Assembly (NCBI RefSeq): GCF_003062295.1
Contig: NZ_PYCN01000013.1
Location: 1 to 64,000, forward strand
Direction: 5' to 3'
Length of the DNA: 64,000 bases
DNA from: Bradyrhizobium algeriense
GTDB taxonomy: Bacteria > Pseudomonadota > Alphaproteobacteria > Rhizobiales > Xanthobacteraceae
Below the pieces are notes generated by a model. It made no database searches, was not told the DNA's origin, and saw only the letters and a list, made by a program, of their open reading frames with translations. The translations under genes and the position numbers were made by a program. Positions within the stretch are counted from its first letter, which is position 1. Each line of letters begins with the position of its first letter. Shown here one piece after another: positions 42,366-50,633 of the stretch.

Positions 42366-43217
42366 TCAAGCGGCAATGCGCGAGGACGGCCGCGAAGATG
42401 CCGCAGCCGACGCGCTGCGCGACGGGCCGGTCTTGATGTGGGTGGCGTACAGCGTCAGCCCGGTGAAAGCGAGACCGCCGACGAGGTTACCGATGACGGT
42501 CGGGATCTCGTTCCAGAAAATATAATCCCACCAGGTGAACTTGCCGCCGAGCAAAAGGCCGGACGGGAACAGGAACATGTTCACGATGGAATGCTCGAAG
42601 GTCATGAAGAAGAACAGCATGATCGGCATCCACATCGCGATCACCTTGCCGCTGACGTGCGTGGAAATCATCGCGCCGACCACGCCGGCCGAGACCATCC
42701 AGTTGCAGAGCATGCCGCGGACGAACAGCGTGAGCATGCCGGCCGCGCCATGATTGGCATAGCCGACGGTGCGGCTCTCGCCGATCGTGCCGATCACCTG
42801 GCCGACCTTGTCCGGTGGCTGCGACCAGCCGAAGGTGAACACGATCGCCATCATCACGGCGACCGTGAAGGCGCCGGCGAAATTGCCGATGAAGACGAGG
42901 CCCCAGTTGCGCAGCACGCCGCCAAGCGTCACGCCAGGGCGCTTGTCGATCAGCGCCAACGGCGCCAGCACGAACACGCCGGTGAGCAAGTCGAAGCCAA
43001 GCAGATACAACATGCAGAAGCCGACCGGGAACAGCGCGGCGCCGACGATCGGCACGCCGGTCTGCACGTTGATGGTGATCGCAAACGCCGCGGCGAGCGC
43101 GAGGATCGCGCCGGCCATGTAGGCGCGGATGACCGTATCGCGCGTCGACATGAAGATTTTGGATTCTCCGGCGTCGACCATCTTGGTCACGAATTCCGAA
43201 GGCGCGAGATAGGCCAT
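42366..43217 (+). other. Plus-strand complement of formate/nitrite channel gene: no plus-strand gene
   Basis: Long plus-strand open frames cover this interval, but the composition (Arg/His/Asp-rich, no folds) and the clear membrane protein on the minus strand show that they are antisense artefacts. The real gene is the minus-strand one listed next. Confidence 0.5.
42366..43217 (-). CDS. Formate/nitrite transporter family channel
   Basis: A 283-residue FNT-family channel (FocA/NirC-like) that passes formate, nitrite or related anions. The ATG at 43217 has AAGGGGAACTGGA upstream. Six membrane segments can be read, including AYMAGAILALAAAFAITI, FCMLYLLGFDLLTGVFVLAP (with the conserved F-x-L-L-T-G motif), NWGLVFIGNFAGAFTVAVMM (N-x-x-G) and FFFMTFEHSIVNMFLFP (the FEHSI-x-N motif). 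The C-terminal tail is Ser/Ala/Arg-rich. It is transcribed toward the PP2C-kinase gene, 62 bases apart, so a joint transcript is likely. Confidence 0.93.
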   Translation of the reverse strand: MAYLAPSEFVTKMVDAGESKIFMSTRDTVIRAYMAGAILALAAAFAITINVQTGVPIVGAALFPVGFCMLYLLGFDLLTGVFVLAPLALIDKRPGVTLGGVLRNWGLVFIGNFAGAFTVAVMMAIVFTFGWSQPPDKVGQVIGTIGESRTVGYANHGAAGMLTLFVRGMLCNWMVSAGVVGAMISTHVSGKVIAMWMPIMLFFFMTFEHSIVNMFLFPSGLLLGGKFTWWDYIFWNEIPTVIGNLVGGLAFTGLTLYATHIKTGPSRSASAAASSRPSSRIAA

Positions 43218-43694
43218 TCCAGTTCCCCTTTCGAGACAACGTTGAAGCGCGCCGGATGCTGCGCAGCCGTGCACCGATTAAGTGAAAAAATCTTGCCGTC
43301 CTCGTGCGCGACAAATCCCGCGCCGCCTTTGAACGGCACAGAACGACGCAGGTCACGCCCGATCAGAAACTGGAGATGCGCGAGCTATCGTGAGGTGGTC
43401 CAGAAGACTGCTCGAAGCGCCTCACGTGAGGCCGCTTGATCCCAACGCCTTCGGCCAACGCTGGCCTTGGCAATCCGAAAGGACGGCAGTCGTCATTGAC
43501 TGAGACAGGATTAAGCAATCGATGTGCCAACCCGAAATCGAGCCATAGGTTCAAAAAAGCGCGTATTTCTACGTGGTTATGGCCCTATCGCGCGGTGCCC
43601 TTACCGAAGCGAATGCCTTGTATTTGTGCAGTTGCACATATGTTAGCGCCTGCCGCGCAGGAAGGGAGTTCTCGACATCCAGCAATTCGCGCCA
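43218..43694. other. Intergenic stretch without a recognised gene
   Basis: About 480 bases upstream of the formate/nitrite channel gene. Open frames on both strands are short, lack ribosome binding sites and have no recognisable domain. It is somewhat lower in GC than the flanking genes. I see no repeat of the families found elsewhere in the window. Confidence 0.4.
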
Positions 43695-44438
43695 TCATTC
43701 CGCGGCTTGCCGATGGTTCGATCGCGGCCCCGATTGGACGTCGCCGCCTTCCGAGGTCCCTGAGGCATGCGGCGCATCGGTCTGTTCCTCGTCCGCAGGT
43801 GGCGAAGGTGGTTGGGGTTGATCTTCACCGCGATTGCCGAGGAAACGCCGGTGCAGTTTTTCGCCCTGGTCGAAAATAATGTTGAGCAGCCAGCCTGCGA
43901 TTGGTCGCGCGATCGCACGAAACGGTTTGGCGATGATGAAACCGCCTTTGACATTTTCGATCGGGAAGGCCAATGCGTTGATCAGCGTATCGGCGGAAAC
44001 GTGCCGGTAATTTTCCGCCAAATGCTCGGTGTTCATCAGCATCTGGATGGCAGGTTTGTCGCTTTCACCGTCCACCAGGATTTTCGAGGAGAACTTATTG
44101 TCCGAGCCGGCTAGTGCATTGGCCTCTGCCGTTGCGATGGGATGCAAGCGCACCACGCTGGCTTCGGTTTGCTGGCGGTAATGCACGGCCAGCGTAAGCT
44201 CGCCCATCTGCACCGCAGCCAGCAACGTATTGAGATAGTCGGCATCGGGCTCGGGTTTGTCGAAACTTACGCCTGGAACCATCTCTATGATATCGAGAAT
44301 GCGGCCCAGATCAGCGGCCGCCGCGGCGCGGTTAGCAAGACTGGCGGCTAGGTCCGCAATTGCCCTGGAGGCGTTCGCGAACCGTCCGCTGACGCTTTTC
44401 ATGGCGCCTGCGGCCAGATTTTTGAGTTTTGAAAGCAC
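43695..44438 (-). CDS. Hypothetical protein of unknown family
   Basis: I chose the GTG at 44438, six bases after AAGGGG; an ATG at 44504 lies in the same frame without such a site. The 247-residue product has an Ala-rich helical N-terminus (ANASRAIADLAASLANRAAAAADLGRI in part), a mixed middle (DADYLNTLLAAVQMGELTLAVHY, SSKILVDGESDKPAIQMLMNTEHL), a hydrophobic stretch near IARPIAGWLLNIIFDQG and a Pro/Glu/Ser-rich tail. I recognise no domain. Composition is plausible for a real gene, but no neighbour suggests a role. Confidence 0.6.
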   Translation of the reverse strand: MLSKLKNLAAGAMKSVSGRFANASRAIADLAASLANRAAAAADLGRILDIIEMVPGVSFDKPEPDADYLNTLLAAVQMGELTLAVHYRQQTEASVVRLHPIATAEANALAGSDNKFSSKILVDGESDKPAIQMLMNTEHLAENYRHVSADTLINALAFPIENVKGGFIIAKPFRAIARPIAGWLLNIIFDQGEKLHRRFLGNRGEDQPQPPSPPADEEQTDAPHASGTSEGGDVQSGPRSNHRQAAE

Positions 44439-44798
44439 ACCTAGCCCCTTCGCGAATTTCCGGCATAGCTTAGAAATGACAGATGAATGCGTCAATTGGC
44501 GCATAGAGCGGCGCCCTGTATACCCGGCCGCGCGCGGCGCAACGCGACCTCTACTGAGGGTGACTTTGTTGCCGCCTGAGATGCACTAGCTGCGGCAACC
44601 TGGGCTTTGTGAATCTGCCGCTCAACAGGAACGAGGTATCGACTTTTAGACGCACAACGGTCACTTGCTGCTGCATTCAGACATTTCCGCTTCTGGCCCT
44701 TCGCGACATATTGCGCCGCCGCGCAAGTTTGGTCGCTCAAGAGGCAAACCGGACACAATCTTCGTCGCGTCACGCCCCCAAGTTTATGGGTGCGCGGC
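44439..44798. other. Intergenic stretch without a recognised gene
   Basis: About 360 bases. A minus-strand open frame from a GTG at 44773 reads Cys/Arg-rich sequence with no ribosome binding site and overlaps the start of the unknown gene; I do not accept it. GC is lower than in neighbouring genes. No hairpin with a T run was found after the downstream binding-protein gene. Confidence 0.4.
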
Positions 44799-45602
44799 CT
44801 ACTTCGTCTGCGTCCGCACCGGCCGGTCCTTCAGGCCGTTATTGTCATAGGCCTTGCGCAGCGTGCCGTTCGCGATCGCCTCGGTCAGAAACTTCTCCGC
44901 AAACGCCAGCGAGAGCGGATGATTGGGCGGCACCGCGACCGCCGTGACCGTCTGCTTGAAGGTTTCGTCGAGCACGCGGGTGCCCGGGATCTGTTTTGCC
45001 ATGGCGTTGAGCTGGTCGCGCGACAGCGCGAACGCGTCAATCTCGCCCGCTTTGAGCAGGCCGAAGATCTCGTCGTAGGTCTGGTAGCCTGTCACCTTGG
45101 CGTTCTTCAGATGCGCGATGGCGCCGCGCATCGTGGTCGTGTTGTTGACCGCGGCGACCTTGATCCCGGGCTGGTCGAGCGCTGCGAAATTCGTGATCGG
45201 CGAGCCCGGCTTGACGATGTAGGTCGCGTCCGCAACCTCATAGATCGGCCCGAACGACATCCTGCCCTCACGTTCCGGATCTTTCGGCAGGAAGGTGACG
45301 TCCCAGGTGCCCTTCGACGCCGCATCGACGATCTGACCGGAATTGTTGTGCGCGACATATTCGACGGGCACGCCAAGTTGCTCTGCCATCGCCTTGCCGA
45401 GATCGACCGGCACGCCGGCATAGCCGGTTTCGGTCCTGGTCGACCAGAACGCGCCACCGGCCGGACTGATCGCAATCGCCACCCGCAGCTTGCCGGTCGG
45501 CGCGATTTCATCCTTCAAGGCATCGGCAGCGGCGGGCGCCGTCATCATCACTGCTACTCCCAGAAAGAGGCCGGCCATTTTCGGCGAAGGTTGATTGAAC
45601 AT
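44799..45602 (-). CDS. Family 3 extracellular solute-binding protein, orphan
   Basis: A 267-residue exported binding protein of the SBP_bac_3 (amino-acid/opine) family. The signal peptide is KMAGLFLGVAVMMTAPAAA. Domain features: GKLRVAIAISPAGGAFW at the start of the mature part, GVPVDLGKAMAEQLGVPVEYV, WDVTFLPKDPEREGRMSFGP, and QTYDEIFGLLKAGEIDAFAL. It has no transporter partner nearby, so it may feed a remote permease or act as a sensor. AAGGAG lies before the ATG. Confidence 0.9.
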   Translation of the reverse strand: MFNQPSPKMAGLFLGVAVMMTAPAAADALKDEIAPTGKLRVAIAISPAGGAFWSTRTETGYAGVPVDLGKAMAEQLGVPVEYVAHNNSGQIVDAASKGTWDVTFLPKDPEREGRMSFGPIYEVADATYIVKPGSPITNFAALDQPGIKVAAVNNTTTMRGAIAHLKNAKVTGYQTYDEIFGLLKAGEIDAFALSRDQLNAMAKQIPGTRVLDETFKQTVTAVAVPPNHPLSLAFAEKFLTEAIANGTLRKAYDNNGLKDRPVRTQTK

Positions 45603-45657
45603 CGGGTGCTCCTTCCCCAGCCGGCGGCTGGCGTCGCGCTCACCCTTTCACGGATGA

Positions 45658-46323
45658 TCAGCGCTTCTTTTTCTTGGCCGCAGCGGGGCCTTTTTGTGCC
45701 GCTGCAGCCGGCGTTGCCGGATCGGCCGTTTCGAACTTGCCGATCGCAATGATCTGGACGCGCGCATTGGCTGGCGACGCCGGACGATTGACATCCTGCA
45801 ACTGTTCTTCGCCGAGTCCAAGGGCCTGCAATCGCTTCGGTGCAACCTTGAAGGTGTTCACCAGCACATCCCGGACCGATTCGGCGCGCCGCTGGCTCAG
45901 GATCAGATTGTGGTCGCGTCTTCCGGCAGACTCGACATGATCGACGATCAGATAGCGATAGGGTCGCGTCTTCGGATCTGTGAGCGCGTCGGCGATGCTG
46001 CCGATCGTCTGGTAGGAGGCCGGCCGGATCAGGGACGAGTCCTGGTCGAACACGACGTCGAAACGGATTTGCGGCAGTTTGGTCAGTTGGGGCGCGATCG
46101 GCGGCCGCTTTTGCGGCTGGGCATCGGCCCTCGCCTTGATGCGGTCGGCAGCCTGCTGGCGCAGGGCCGCCAGATCGATATCCGACTCGGCCTCAACGGC
46201 AAGCTTCTCAATGATATCGCCAGTCGACGTCGCCGTTTGCGCGCGTGCGGCCGTCGGCAAGACAAACAGGGCCACGGCGCCCAGCACGAGAGCGATACCG
46301 CGCGGCTTCTTTCCCCAAAGCAT
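45658..46323 (-). CDS. Exported OmpA-like domain protein
   Basis: A 221-residue protein with a signal peptide (GIALVLGAVALFVLPTAARA) and an OmpA-like C-terminal domain from about 100 to 200: FDVVFDQDSSLIRPASYQTI, then YRYLIVDHVESAGRRDHNLI, then LSQRRAESVRDVLVNTF and the late ALGLGEEQL. The N-D-S-R-A core is only partly kept, with VDHVESAGRRDHN in place of GHTDxxGxxxxN, so peptidoglycan binding is likely but unproven. The tail is Ala/Lys-rich (AAAAQKGPAAAKKKKR). Its ATG overlaps the stop of the Cys-rich gene upstream, so translation is coupled. Confidence 0.85.
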   Translation of the reverse strand: MLWGKKPRGIALVLGAVALFVLPTAARAQTATSTGDIIEKLAVEAESDIDLAALRQQAADRIKARADAQPQKRPPIAPQLTKLPQIRFDVVFDQDSSLIRPASYQTIGSIADALTDPKTRPYRYLIVDHVESAGRRDHNLILSQRRAESVRDVLVNTFKVAPKRLQALGLGEEQLQDVNRPASPANARVQIIAIGKFETADPATPAAAAQKGPAAAKKKKR

Positions 46324-46742
46324 CAGCGATACCCCGCTGCGCTGATCGCCTTGTTGCAGTTCGGGGTCGCCTTCTTGGTCTGGTCCAACAGGCATTGCAG
46401 ACCCTTGACGGGATCCTGCCGAACCTCGCCGCAAAGGTGTTTCAATTCCCAATTGCACAGTTTTACAAGCGAGGTGCGCGCGGTAATGCGCTGCTGGATC
46501 GCCCCGAGGGCCTGGGGATAATCGGCCTTGCACTTCGCCGACACCACGTCCTGGTTGCGGCCCAGGCACTCCTTCAGGCGCGTCGCGTCGAGATTGACGC
46601 CGCGGCAATTGTCATCGATGTCCTTGCCGCAGCTCGCGGCCAGCATGGCTCCGGCCTCCTCGAATTTCATGGACTGCTGCGCCGCCGCGAGCGAGGGCAC
46701 CAATATCGCAATGATGAACAGGAAAAGCCGGATTCGGGTCAT
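46323..46742 (-). CDS. Exported Cys-rich protein
   Basis: A 139-residue protein with a signal peptide (RLFLFIIAILVPSLAAAQ) and eight Cys in the mature part, spaced in pairs: SCGKDIDDNC, ECLG, KCKADY, LCNWELKHLC, QCLL and PNCNK. The spacing and the DDNCRGV and ELKHLCGEV phrases recall the Cys-rich repeats of eukaryotic GLG1 proteins, found in a few bacterial proteins too. The Cys residues probably form disulfides in the periplasm. The stop codon overlaps the ATG of the OmpA-like gene (TGATG), so the two are translated together. Confidence 0.85.
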   Translation of the reverse strand: MTRIRLFLFIIAILVPSLAAAQQSMKFEEAGAMLAASCGKDIDDNCRGVNLDATRLKECLGRNQDVVSAKCKADYPQALGAIQQRITARTSLVKLCNWELKHLCGEVRQDPVKGLQCLLDQTKKATPNCNKAISAAGYR

Positions 46743-46975
46743 GCGCGCACCTCACACAAGGAGGGTGGCGATGGTCAAGTGTTCTGTTTGGGTTCACGGC
46801 CCGTACAGTTGCGCTATTGCGCCGCAGCAAATCGTCACGAGCAGCCGCGTCGTGCGCACACGTGCCTGATATTCCAAGCTTTCCAGGCTGTGAGTAACCC
46901 ATGCGCAGCCGCCGGCACCATGACCGAATGATGACGCCATGAGTTCGACCGCCCGCTGCCGAAGATCGAATGACC

Positions 46976-48157
46976 TCACGGCGCGGTCTGCGCCGCCGGC
47001 ACCTTGATCTCCTGCGGCAGGATGAGCGCCGCCACGATCACCAGCAGGCACAGCGCGCCGAACGCCTGCAGCATGGTGGCGAAGCCGCCTCTTTCATAGA
47101 GCCACGCCACCAGGCCGACGGATGCGCCCGCCGCGGTAAAGCCGATGAAGTAGCGCACCGAATAGGCGCGCGAACGCCATTCCTCGCTGGTGTATTTGCC
47201 GACCATGGCGTCGTTGACGGTGACCTGCCCAAACGCGCCCATCACGATGCCGATGGAGGCGATGATCAGCGGCAGGTTCGACAGCGTCGCCGCGAAATAC
47301 ATGAACGGCGCCAGCAAAAACGACAGCGGCAGCATCACAGTCTTCAGCGAATAATGGTCGATCAGCTTGCCGATGGTATACTGCGTCATCGCGCCGAAGA
47401 CATAGACGCCGGCCGCGATGACCCCGAGCAACGCCGGGCTGTCGGTCACGCCGGCAAGCCGCTCGGCGAACAGTTTCGGCATCGCCACGGTAATGGCGTT
47501 GAACGTGGTGGATATCGCGATCACCACGATCAGCAAGGCCAGCAACACCCGCCACATGTCCTCTTTCGCCACCCTGGCCTGCGCCGCCGCCTGCCTGGTG
47601 CCGGTTCGGTCCTCGTGCACCACCATCAGCGCAAAGGCCACGCCGATCAGCATGGTGACGATGCCCGGGACGATAAAGGCCCAGCGCCAGCCGAGATATT
47701 GCCCGATCACCCCGGTGACCAGCGCCGAGGACGCCACGCCGAGATTGCCCCAGACGCCGTTCAGGCCCATCTCGCGGCCGAGCTTGTCGGCATAGGACAC
47801 GATCATCGCGGTGCCGACGGGATGATAGATCGAGGCGAACAGGCCGATCGCCAGCAGCGCCGCGCCGAGCTGCAGCGGGCTCGAGACGACGCCGACCGCG
47901 ATCATCGACGCGCCGATGCCCAAGAAGAAGATCACCATCATGTGGCGGCGGCTCCAGCGGTCGCCGAGCCAGCCGGTGATCAGCGAGCCCGCACCAAAGG
48001 CGACGAAGCCCGGGGTGGCGTAAGGCAGCAGTTCCGAATAGGCCATGCCGAGCGCCGGCCCCATGATGATGACGGCTGCGGCGAAGATCAGCATCGCATA
48101 ATGGTCGATGAAATGGGCGGCGTTGACGAAAGTGATCACCCGGCTGGGGCTGTTCAT
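46976..48157 (-). CDS. MFS transporter
   Basis: A 393-residue twelve-segment major facilitator. The signature loop between segments 2 and 3 is FGAGSLITGWLGDRWSRRHMM (GxLaDRxGRR type). Segments alternate evenly through AGVYVFGAMTQYTIGKLIDH and FIGFTAAGASVGLVAWLYE. Both halves of the fold are complete and the length is typical. The substrate cannot be named. The AraC regulator starts 60 bases upstream on the other strand and is its probable controller. Confidence 0.92.
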   Translation of the reverse strand: MNSPSRVITFVNAAHFIDHYAMLIFAAAVIIMGPALGMAYSELLPYATPGFVAFGAGSLITGWLGDRWSRRHMMVIFFLGIGASMIAVGVVSSPLQLGAALLAIGLFASIYHPVGTAMIVSYADKLGREMGLNGVWGNLGVASSALVTGVIGQYLGWRWAFIVPGIVTMLIGVAFALMVVHEDRTGTRQAAAQARVAKEDMWRVLLALLIVVIAISTTFNAITVAMPKLFAERLAGVTDSPALLGVIAAGVYVFGAMTQYTIGKLIDHYSLKTVMLPLSFLLAPFMYFAATLSNLPLIIASIGIVMGAFGQVTVNDAMVGKYTSEEWRSRAYSVRYFIGFTAAGASVGLVAWLYERGGFATMLQAFGALCLLVIVAALILPQEIKVPAAQTAP

Positions 48158-48216
48158 GGTCGATTCCCGAATCCCGCAATTTTCCGAAATAGGTTATACG
48201 GGGTTGTCCTGACGGG

Positions 48217-49026
48217 ATGTCGCCAATGAATATCGCCGAAAAGCCAATTGCCGCCATTATCGGCCGCCTCACCTCGACCGGCGACGGCATCCACATGATC
48301 GCCAACAGCTACAAGAAGGGCGTCCGGCTCGACACCCACATGCACCGCGAGGCGCAGCTCGTCTATGCCGCCAAAGGCACGATGCAGGTGACGACGCCGA
48401 AAGGCCGCTGGCTGGTGCCGCCGGACCGCGCGGTGTGGGTGCCTGCGCTGTCGGAGCATGCGATCGACGTGCTCGCCGATATCGAGATGCGGACGCTCTA
48501 TTTCGAACTGGACTGGCTGCAGCGCGAAGCGCGCAGCCACAGCCTGGATGCGGAATTCGTGGTGCGGGTGTCGCCGCTGCTGCACCAGACGATCTTGGCG
48601 CTGTTCGACGATCGCGGCGACCGGGAACGTACCGCGCTGCTGCTGCAGCTGGTGATGATGGAATTGGACCAGGCGGAGGATTCCGCGACCTTCATCCCGC
48701 TGCCACATGAGCCGCGCTGCCGGCGCGCCGCCGACATCGTGCTGGCGGACCCGACCGGCGACCATGAGATCGAGACGCTGGCGCGCGAGGTCGGCACCTC
48801 GGTGCGGACGCTGTCGCGGCTGTTCTCGTCGGAAACGCAATTGAGCTTCAAGAGCTGGTGCCAGCGCGCCCGCATCGCTGCCGCGATCGAGAAGCTGTCG
48901 ACGGAGGCGAGCGTCTCGGTCAAGCAGCTTGCCTCGGATCTGGGCTATGCGAGTGTGCCTGCGTTTTCCCATGCCTTCCGGCAGGTTACCGGAAAAACGC
49001 CGACGGAATTTGCCGGGAAGGAGTAA
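48217..49026 (+). CDS. AraC family regulator with cupin sensor domain
   Basis: A 269-residue regulator. The N-terminal cupin-like domain (about 20-110) reads LDTHMHREAQLVYAAKGTMQ and WLVPPDRAVWVPALSEHAID, and the two C-terminal helix-turn-helices cover about 165-265 (LAREVGTSVRTLSRLFSS, LASDLGYASVPAFSHAFR, with the closing Q-V-T-G-K-T-P-T-E-F). The cupin-AraC plan resembles NimR/YdfF-like regulators that control a neighbouring MFS exporter. The divergent MFS gene fits this. Alternative start ATG at 48226. Confidence 0.92.
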   Translation: MSPMNIAEKPIAAIIGRLTSTGDGIHMIANSYKKGVRLDTHMHREAQLVYAAKGTMQVTTPKGRWLVPPDRAVWVPALSEHAIDVLADIEMRTLYFELDWLQREARSHSLDAEFVVRVSPLLHQTILALFDDRGDRERTALLLQLVMMELDQAEDSATFIPLPHEPRCRRAADIVLADPTGDHEIETLAREVGTSVRTLSRLFSSETQLSFKSWCQRARIAAAIEKLSTEASVSVKQLASDLGYASVPAFSHAFRQVTGKTPTEFAGKE

Positions 49027-49122
49027 ACCGGGGATACGCGGGCTTGACCCGCGTATCCATCACCTTCGTAAAATGCTTTTTCCGAGAAGGAGATGGATGG
49101 CCGGGTCAAGCCCGGCCATGAC
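49027..49122. repeat. Palindromic intergenic repeat, family A copy 2
   Basis: ACGCGGGCTTGACCCGCGT forms a small hairpin on the left, and GGCCGGGTCAAGCCCGGCC on the right forms another; GTATCCATC and GATGGATG pair across. The right end GGCCATGAC is shared with the copy at 5671-5759. Confidence 0.8.
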
Positions 49123-49235
49123 GATGCTTTTAGAGGCATGACATATTTACGTACGATCCATACGCTTGATTGTGATCGGCACCGTCCTAAATCTCATATA
49201 AGATTCCGCATTATCAGCTGGATTCGACCCACCGC

Positions 49236-50588
49236 ATGGCCAACGCCTTTTTTTCCGACCTTCTCTCGACGATATCAGAACGTGGCCGCACGCTGCTTCG
49301 GCGGGGCGAGCCGTCAGTCGCCCGCCAGGACGCCTCCGAGCTGCTTGACCTATGCAAGGCGCTGCTGTCCGGCCGCGGCGAAGCGTCCGGCACCGCGATG
49401 GCGCGCGATGTGCTCGACCGCTACCACGACCTCGACGCCGCCGGCCGGCTGACCTTCTTCGAAACGCTGGCGAGAGATTTCGGCCCCGACCGCGAAAAAC
49501 TGTCGCAGGCGATCGAGAGTTGGCGCAGCCAGCCGAACGACAGCGATGCCAGCGACCTTCACTTTGCTTCCGAGCCGCAGCGGCAGGAGCTGATCCGCCG
49601 GCTCAACCGCGCGCCGGGCGGCACCAGTGAGCTGGTGGCGATGCGCGCCGACCTGCTTGCCCTGATGAAGGGCAACAAGGATCTGGCCGCGCTCGACCGC
49701 GACGTGGTGCATTTGCTGTCTTCTTGGTTCAACAGGGGATTTCTCGTGCTGCGCAGGATAGACTGGTCGACGCCAGCAAATATTCTGGAACAGATCATCC
49801 GTTATGAGGCGGTGCATGCGATCCGCGACTGGAACGATTTGCGCCGCCGTATCGACCCGATCGATCGGCGCTGCTACGCCTTCTTCCATCCCCAGCTCAA
49901 CGACGAACCGCTGATCTTCGTCGAGGTTGCGCTGACCGAGGCAATTCCAACCGCGATCGCGCCGCTGCTCGCCGCAGAGCGTCAGCCAGTGCCGATCGAA
50001 CGCGCGCGCACCGCCGTGTTTTATTCGATCTCGAATACGCAGAAAGGTCTAGGCGGCATTTCCTTCGGCAGCTTCCTGATCAAGCAGGTGGCCGAGGAAT
50101 TGCGGCGCGAATTGCCGAAGCTGGATACGTTCATCACGCTGTCGCCGGTGCCGGGCTTCATGCAATGGCTGAAGCAGGCCGACGACGCGCCGGTCAGCGA
50201 CGAGGAACGGACGCTGCTGGAGGCGCTCGACAGGCCGGACTGGTTCGAGGATGCGGAGCTGACCGCGCAATTGCGCGCCGTGCTGGAGCCGCTGGCCGCG
50301 CATTACTTCCTCAAAGCCCGTACGCCAAAAGGCCGGCTGATCGATTCGGTGGCGCGCTTCCACATCGGCAACGGCGCGCGGCTGGAGAAGATCAACTGGC
50401 TCGGCGACCTCTCGCCGAAGGGCCTGCGTGAGTCGGCCGGGATCATGGTCAACTATCTCTATCGGCTGGAAGACATTGAGAAGAACCACGAGGCCTACGC
50501 CAACCAGGGCGACATCGCCGCTTCCAGCGCGGTGAAGAAACTGATCAAGACCGAGGGCCGGCGGCTACTGGACATGCGGCTGTCGTAG
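49236..50588 (+). CDS. Malonyl-CoA decarboxylase
   Basis: A 450-residue enzyme that converts malonyl-CoA to acetyl-CoA and CO2. The N-terminal helical oligomerisation domain (RQDASELLDLCKALLSGRGE) is followed from about 175 by the catalytic domain related to GNAT folds, with YAFFHPQLNDEPLIFVEVALT, VFYSISNTQKGLGGISFGSFLIKQV and TFITLSPVPGFMQWL, the motif with catalytic Ser/His in this family. The C-terminus contains SVARFHIGNGARLEKINWLGD, also conserved. No malonyl-CoA synthetase or matC is adjacent in this window. Confidence 0.93.
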   Translation: MANAFFSDLLSTISERGRTLLRRGEPSVARQDASELLDLCKALLSGRGEASGTAMARDVLDRYHDLDAAGRLTFFETLARDFGPDREKLSQAIESWRSQPNDSDASDLHFASEPQRQELIRRLNRAPGGTSELVAMRADLLALMKGNKDLAALDRDVVHLLSSWFNRGFLVLRRIDWSTPANILEQIIRYEAVHAIRDWNDLRRRIDPIDRRCYAFFHPQLNDEPLIFVEVALTEAIPTAIAPLLAAERQPVPIERARTAVFYSISNTQKGLGGISFGSFLIKQVAEELRRELPKLDTFITLSPVPGFMQWLKQADDAPVSDEERTLLEALDRPDWFEDAELTAQLRAVLEPLAAHYFLKARTPKGRLIDSVARFHIGNGARLEKINWLGDLSPKGLRESAGIMVNYLYRLEDIEKNHEAYANQGDIAASSAVKKLIKTEGRRLLDMRLS

Positions 50589-50633
50589 AGCGGCCGCGGA
50601 TTCATCCGCCGCTCGATTGGAAATCATATTGCG

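Noticed and set aside
43436..43879. A 147-codon plus-strand open frame beyond the formate/nitrite channel gene
   Set aside because: It overlaps the end of the unknown minus-strand gene and has Arg/Pro-rich low-complexity composition.
44492..44773. A 93-codon minus-strand open frame starting with GTG, with six Cys
   Set aside because: No ribosome binding site, no family, and it overlaps the start region of the following gene; kept only as a possibility.
46970..48229. A 419-codon plus-strand open frame opposite the MFS gene
   Set aside because: It is made almost entirely of Arg, Asp, His, Gln and Gly, the pattern produced by reading a membrane protein gene backwards.
47094..48305. A 403-codon minus-strand open frame overlapping the MFS gene in another frame
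   Set aside because: The MFS frame has twelve membrane segments and the family signature; this one has neither.
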